Assembly (NCBI GenBank): GCA_002496475.1
Contig: DAJV01000002.1
Location: 1 to 7,275, forward strand
Direction: 5' to 3'
DNA from: Vulcanisaeta sp. UBA163
Lineage (GTDB): Archaea; Thermoproteota; Thermoprotei; Thermoproteales; Thermocladiaceae
Length of the DNA stretch: 7,275 bases
The stretch's first letter is position 1, and every line of letters starts with the position of its first letter. Positions 5,764-7,275 of this stretch are shown piece by piece. Under the pieces are notes generated by a model. The model worked only from the letters and a program-made list of their open reading frames with translations. It was not told the DNA's origin and searched no databases. A program made the translations under genes and the position numbers.

Positions 5764-6819
5764 CTATTGTTGTGGTAATAATGATATTGTTACATTACCA
5801 CTACTCGTAGTTAAAACGACATATCCATATGGTAATTGAGCAACGTTGACCGGTAGGTGGTAATTCGGAGCGCACAGCGTCATAAGGTACATTAACGTTG
5901 TTGCCCAGCCCTTGCCAAGCGTGAACGTTGTTATGGATTCAGATACGTAGGCCGTGGACTCCGTAGAGAGAGGAATGTCTACCCCGCTGGTTGCATTTAT
6001 TGCTACCGCCGGTAATAATGTACACGAGGCCAGTAAAGTATTGTTAGGTGAATAAATGGAGTAACTGCCAACAGTTATGGAACTCAACAATGGGTTAATA
6101 AAGTAAAGATTAATCAATGAAGAATTTAAGATGTACTCCGCAAAACCAAATCTACCCAGTGAATTTGTTTGCTGGATACTCGTAATCGTAATATTAAAGA
6201 CTACGCCTGTTAACCCATATTTAATTAAGCTTGAATTGATCACAGCAATAAATATGTTCTCACCCAAAAGCTCATTCGCAGAATTAACTGTCCCAATCCA
6301 ACCAAGCGAGTAACCAAAACCATATAATCGCGGATTAAGGAATGCAACTAGCACTGGTACTTGAATTGTTACATTCGGCGGGACCAACACACTGAAGGGT
6401 ACGGAGATAAAAAGCGATGAGTATACCCCTATCACTGTTACATTAACCAGACGATTGGTTGGGTTAGTTATATTTAACCAGACGGCGAGTCCGTTGTCTG
6501 ATGAGGAGTACGTATAAACCACAGGCTTAATGAGTGGTTTATGTCGACCAATGATGCTAACCAGGCTTGTATAATTCAATACTAATTGACTATACTTGCT
6601 CCGCAAGGCCGAGTATTGGTTCTCGAGTGAATCATACTGTAATTGCAGATTATTATATTGACCCTGTAACATTGCGTATCTGGACATTATTTGATCATAC
6701 ATTGACTTTAATACTGCCAACCTTGAACCATAAATACTTAATTGCGTGCCCAAATAGGCACCAACAATAGTCAAAATAACCACAAGCGCCACTATTAAGT
6801 ACAAATAAGGACGAGACAT
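5764..6819 (-). CDS. membrane-anchored surface protein with tyrosine-heptad coiled coil
   Basis: I do not recognise this family. From the ATG at 6819 it is 351 residues. A short MSRPY start is followed by one hydrophobic segment at about 5-24, consistent with an uncleaved signal anchor that leaves the rest outside the cell. Residues 41-86 are seven uninterrupted heptads of the form Y-x-x-(L/I)-x-x-x, a coiled coil with tyrosine at every a and leucine or isoleucine at every d. The remaining 260 or so residues are beta-rich and Ser/Thr/Asn-rich. About ten N-x-S/T sequons from the heptad end onward suggest N-glycosylation. The stretch around LNITNPTNRLVNVTV has the look of an Ig-like or CARDB-type sandwich. 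There are only two cysteines. A GTG at 6837 would add six residues, but the TATA box at 6841-6850 places transcription start at the ATG. Two stops in tandem (TAG, TAA) end the frame. A structural or adhesion role is a guess. Confidence 0.8.
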   Translation of the reverse strand: MSRPYLYLIVALVVILTIVGAYLGTQLSIYGSRLAVLKSMYDQIMSRYAMLQGQYNNLQLQYDSLENQYSALRSKYSQLVLNYTSLVSIIGRHKPLIKPVVYTYSSSDNGLAVWLNITNPTNRLVNVTVIGVYSSLFISVPFSVLVPPNVTIQVPVLVAFLNPRLYGFGYSLGWIGTVNSANELLGENIFIAVINSSLIKYGLTGVVFNITITSIQQTNSLGRFGFAEYILNSSLINLYFINPLLSSITVGSYSIYSPNNTLLASCTLLPAVAINATSGVDIPLSTESTAYVSESITTFTLGKGWATTLMYLMTLCAPNYHLPVNVAQLPYGYVVLTTSSGNVTISLLPQQ

Positions 6820-6840
6820 ATATAGGTAATAAACCACGTG

Positions 6841-6850
6841 TCTTAAAAAG
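6841..6850 (-). promoter_or_regulatory. TATA box of the surface protein gene
   Basis: Read on the minus strand, CTTTTTAAGA is centred about 26 bp before the ATG at 6819. That makes the message leaderless at this ATG and argues against the GTG at 6837, which would lie between the TATA box and the start site. Confidence 0.5.
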
Positions 6851-6888
6851 AATTACCCAAAAATGCAGTGCCACCTCCCACAGAAACA

Positions 6889-6896
6889 CATAAAAA
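6889..6896 (+). promoter_or_regulatory. TATA box of the tRNA-Pro gene
   Basis: CATAAAAA is centred about 28 bp before the first base of the tRNA. It lies about 40 bp from the oppositely directed TATA box of the surface protein gene, so the two genes have compact divergent promoters. Confidence 0.5.
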
Positions 6897-6920
6897 CCAA
6901 AAACAATGCATCATCAGTAA

Positions 6921-7013
6921 GGGGCCGTAGTCTAGCCTGGCTAGGATGCCGGCCTGGGGAATAATCCCCGTCCAGTGCGCCGGTGAACCCGGGTTCAAAT
7001 CCCGGCGGCCCCA
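6921..7013 (+). tRNA. tRNA-Pro (anticodon GGG) with an 18-nt intron
   Basis: The full cloverleaf can be folded. The acceptor stem is GGGGCCG with CGGCCCC. The D arm is GTCT with GGAT around the loop AGCCTGGCTA. The anticodon stem CCGGC/GCCGG holds loop CTGGGGC after splicing, giving anticodon GGG at 6956-6958. The variable loop is TGAAC. The T arm is CCGGG-TTCAAAT-CCCGG, and the discriminator is A. Mature length is 75 nt. The 3' CCA is not encoded. Proline is assigned from the anticodon. Confidence 0.95.
6960..6977 (+). other. tRNA intron at position 37/38
   Basis: AATAATCCCCGTCCAGTG interrupts the anticodon loop at the canonical archaeal site, one base 3' of the anticodon. A bulge-helix-bulge can be drawn: exon CTGG (6954-6957) pairs with intron CCAG (6972-6975), leaving 3-nt bulges GGA and TGC. 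Cutting after the second base of each bulge removes exactly these 18 nt. The splicing endonuclease should recognise it. The inner helix is weak, and GGGG with CCCC is a competing pairing. Confidence 0.85.
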
Positions 7014-7015
7014 TT

Positions 7016-7037
7016 ACGTTAATTATAACGTTATTTT
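7016..7037 (+). terminator. possible terminator after tRNA-Pro
   Basis: ACGTTA and TAACGT form a perfect 6-bp stem around ATTA, followed by TATTTT, beginning 2 nt after the tRNA. Hairpin plus T run suits transcription termination or tRNA 3' processing. The stem is AT-rich and may be weak at high growth temperature. Confidence 0.35.
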
Positions 7038-7207
7038 CATGCTAAATATCTAGTTCATATATCGTTTCGTTAACCAGTTTGACTTTCTATCGCGATATTA
7101 AGTTCAGCCTTAATGAGCCATACCTTAATATTACCGTGATTGAATTGATTGGTTAGGATGGTCATCCCTGACCTGTTTAAATGGACGTGGTATTGGGGTT
7201 GAGGAGA

Positions 7208-7273
7208 TTACACATTTTCTGGGTAAAGGTCCTCGAAACCCTTAAGGATAATAAGGGGGTATAGGGCTGCGGT
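7208..7273 (-). CDS. possible C-terminal end of a minus-strand gene (partial)
   Basis: A minus-strand frame enters from the right edge and ends at a TAA (7210-7208). It gives 21 residues, with LIILKGFEDLYPENV as the last 15, in ordinary codons for this genome. It looks protein-like but is too short to identify. A plus-strand reading of the same DNA instead resembles part of PheA (see findings), and only sequence to the right can decide. Between the tRNA terminator and this point (about 7038-7207) I see no gene or other structure. Confidence 0.35.
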   Translation of the reverse strand, partial: TAALYPLIILKGFEDLYPENV

Positions 7274-7275
7274 GG
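7258..7275. repeat. 18-bp exact repeat, second copy at the window edge
   Basis: GGTATAGGGCTGCGGTGG repeats 5206-5223 of pheA in the same orientation. Weaker similarity extends to the left, with a 6-nt gap relative to pheA. Confidence 0.6.

Noticed and set aside
5654..5839. 61-codon plus-strand ORF in the gap after pheA
   Set aside because: It overlaps the antisense of the surface protein's C-terminus, has no TATA box at a suitable distance and no family-like sequence.
6695..6889. 64-codon minus-strand ORF overlapping the start of the surface protein gene
   Set aside because: It lies in another frame of the anchor and promoter region; the surface protein frame has the heptads, sequons and promoter support.
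1..7275. CRISPR array, insertion sequence or defence island
   Set aside because: No regularly spaced repeats, transposase motifs or terminal inverted repeats were seen; all large genes are metabolic or structural. The tRNA is not followed by an evident attachment-site repeat or integrase within the window.

Overview
The window looks like chromosomal DNA of a hyperthermophilic crenarchaeote, most likely Thermoproteales of the Vulcanisaeta/Caldivirga kind. The reasons are AGG-rich arginine codons, archaeal TATA boxes about 25 bp before start codons (leaderless genes), a tRNA with a short bulge-helix-bulge intron, and archaeal-style split glutamate synthase genes. The genus is an inference.

Layout, left to right. 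Bases 1-47 may hold the last codons of an upstream gene. Bases 48-255 are AT-rich regulatory DNA with an inverted repeat, a 12-bp palindrome and a TATA box. Two plus-strand genes follow. The first (256-2229) joins a glutamine amidotransferase class II domain to a GXGXG beta-helix domain. The second (2302-4545) is the FMN/3Fe-4S glutamate synthase barrel, extended at its C-terminus by what looks like the 'central' domain of bacterial GltB. Together they carry all four GltB domains, but split and re-ordered. A prephenate dehydratase gene with an ACT domain (pheA, main frame 4692-5597) comes next on the same strand. Its promoter predicts a start at a GTG that is in the wrong frame.

On the minus strand, convergent with pheA, lies a gene for a membrane-anchored, probably glycosylated surface protein with an unusual tyrosine-heptad coiled coil (5764-6819). 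It is transcribed divergently from an intron-containing tRNA-Pro(GGG) gene (6921-7013). The last 260 bases hold a possible tRNA terminator, noncoding-looking DNA and, at the edge, perhaps the C-terminus of another minus-strand gene. An 18-bp copy of part of pheA lies at the very end.

Functionally, the first two genes should make glutamate from glutamine and 2-oxoglutarate. No gltD-like FAD/NAD(P)H subunit is present, so the electron donor may be ferredoxin. PheA makes phenylpyruvate, which is transaminated with glutamate to phenylalanine, so the three genes fit an amino-acid biosynthesis cluster. Each of the three has its own TATA box, so they need not form one operon.

I found no CRISPR, insertion sequence, toxin or defence system. 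The best candidates for novelty are the permuted glutamate synthase, the pheA start conflict and the heptad surface protein.
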